Shown here: positions 63,870-64,000 of the stretch, one piece after another
How the letters are laid out: the number at the start of each line of letters is the position of its first letter
Numbering within the stretch: the stretch's first letter is position 1
Origin: Dirofilaria immitis
Taxonomy: Eukaryota; Nematoda; Chromadorea; Rhabditida; Onchocercidae
Assembly (NCBI GenBank): GCA_024305405.1
Contig: JAKNDB010000109.1
Span: forward strand, 5,642,001 to 5,706,000
Length of the DNA: 64,000 nt
Reading direction: 5' to 3'
The notes under the pieces: generated by a model
What the model saw: the letters and a program-made list of their open reading frames with translations, nothing else
The model's database searches: none
What the model was told of the DNA's origin: nothing
Program-made: the position numbers and the translations under genes

Positions 63870-64000
63870 ATGGTTGAATGCAAAGATGAAAAGGAATTCA
63901 TTCCTGAATTACTGCGAATGGCTTTACACTCAGGAGATTTTAAGTTCGAAATTAATCTCAATAAGAAGCAAAAGGAAATGTCACCGCTATGTTCACATTG
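63870..64000 (+). CDS. Possible gene start, cut by the window edge
   Basis: ATG at 63870 opens a frame that runs to the end of the window (43 codons and two bases), beginning MVECKDEKEFIPELLRMALH. The frame is closed by TGA just before the ATG. Composition is protein-like (charged, less AT-biased than the flank), and no splice site is needed within the window. I do not recognise it; an internal exon is also possible. Confidence 0.35.
   Translation, partial: MVECKDEKEFIPELLRMALHSGDFKFEINLNKKQKEMSPLCSH

Noticed and set aside
1..64000. CRISPR array, prophage, insertion sequence, spliced-leader or 5S RNA genes
   Set aside because: No spaced direct repeats, no transposase-like frames, and no recognisable SL1 or 5S sequence were found by eye.

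Overview
The window looks like nuclear DNA of a nematode, most likely a spirurid or filarial-type one, although the species cannot be fixed from the sequence. The DNA is AT-rich, genes are cut into many small exons (about 35-500 bp) with U-rich TTTTCAG-type acceptors, several start codons sit a few bases behind an acceptor with no visible 5' exon (the arrangement expected for spliced-leader trans-splicing), and the recognisable proteins have nematode-type orthologues. No bacterial, phage or CRISPR features were seen.

Layout from left to right. (1) 28-8112 (+): a serine- and lysine-rich protein with a C-terminal coiled coil, not recognised. Its left edge may lie outside the window, and it has a possible internal alternative first exon at 5500. 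(2) 8113-26210: an 18-kb gene-poor stretch with microsatellites and a strand-asymmetric A-rich/T-rich/A-rich block at 13785-14340 that could be a mitochondrial insert. (3) 26225-33500 (+): apl-1, the nematode amyloid-precursor-like protein, 18 exons, about 670 aa. (4) 33501-43656: 10 kb with no gene I can support. (5) 43657-45136 (-): a small single-pass membrane protein of 193 aa with an apparent GC-AG intron. (6) 46530-54158 (+): an orthologue of inhibitor of Bruton tyrosine kinase (ankyrin, RCC1 and BTB domains, conserved C-terminal tail). (7) 55395-61111 (-): an HMX/NKX5-class homeobox gene, mls-2 type, six exons. (8) 61478-62279 (-): exons of an unrecognised gene. (9) 63870-64000 (+): the start of another possible gene, cut by the window edge.

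The most striking pattern cuts across genes. When exons are joined by splice phase, the models work except at isolated places where exactly one base is missing, and each of these clear cases lies in a short run of A or T. I count eight such sites in four genes (A5 at 2716, A7 at 32495, T5 at 33481, A7 at 48761, T5 at 50293, T4 at 52132, A5 at 53446, T6 at 56533) and a possible ninth at 12. The common direction and context point to homopolymer undercalling in the assembly, not to gene decay. Biological alternatives (slippage, frameshifting) are noted but less likely.

The genes do not form one pathway. apl-1 and mls-2 are both X-linked in C. elegans, so the block may be a piece of the ancestral nematode X. 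The long empty flanks of apl-1 and the 3.3-kb second intron of the homeobox gene are the likely homes of regulatory DNA.
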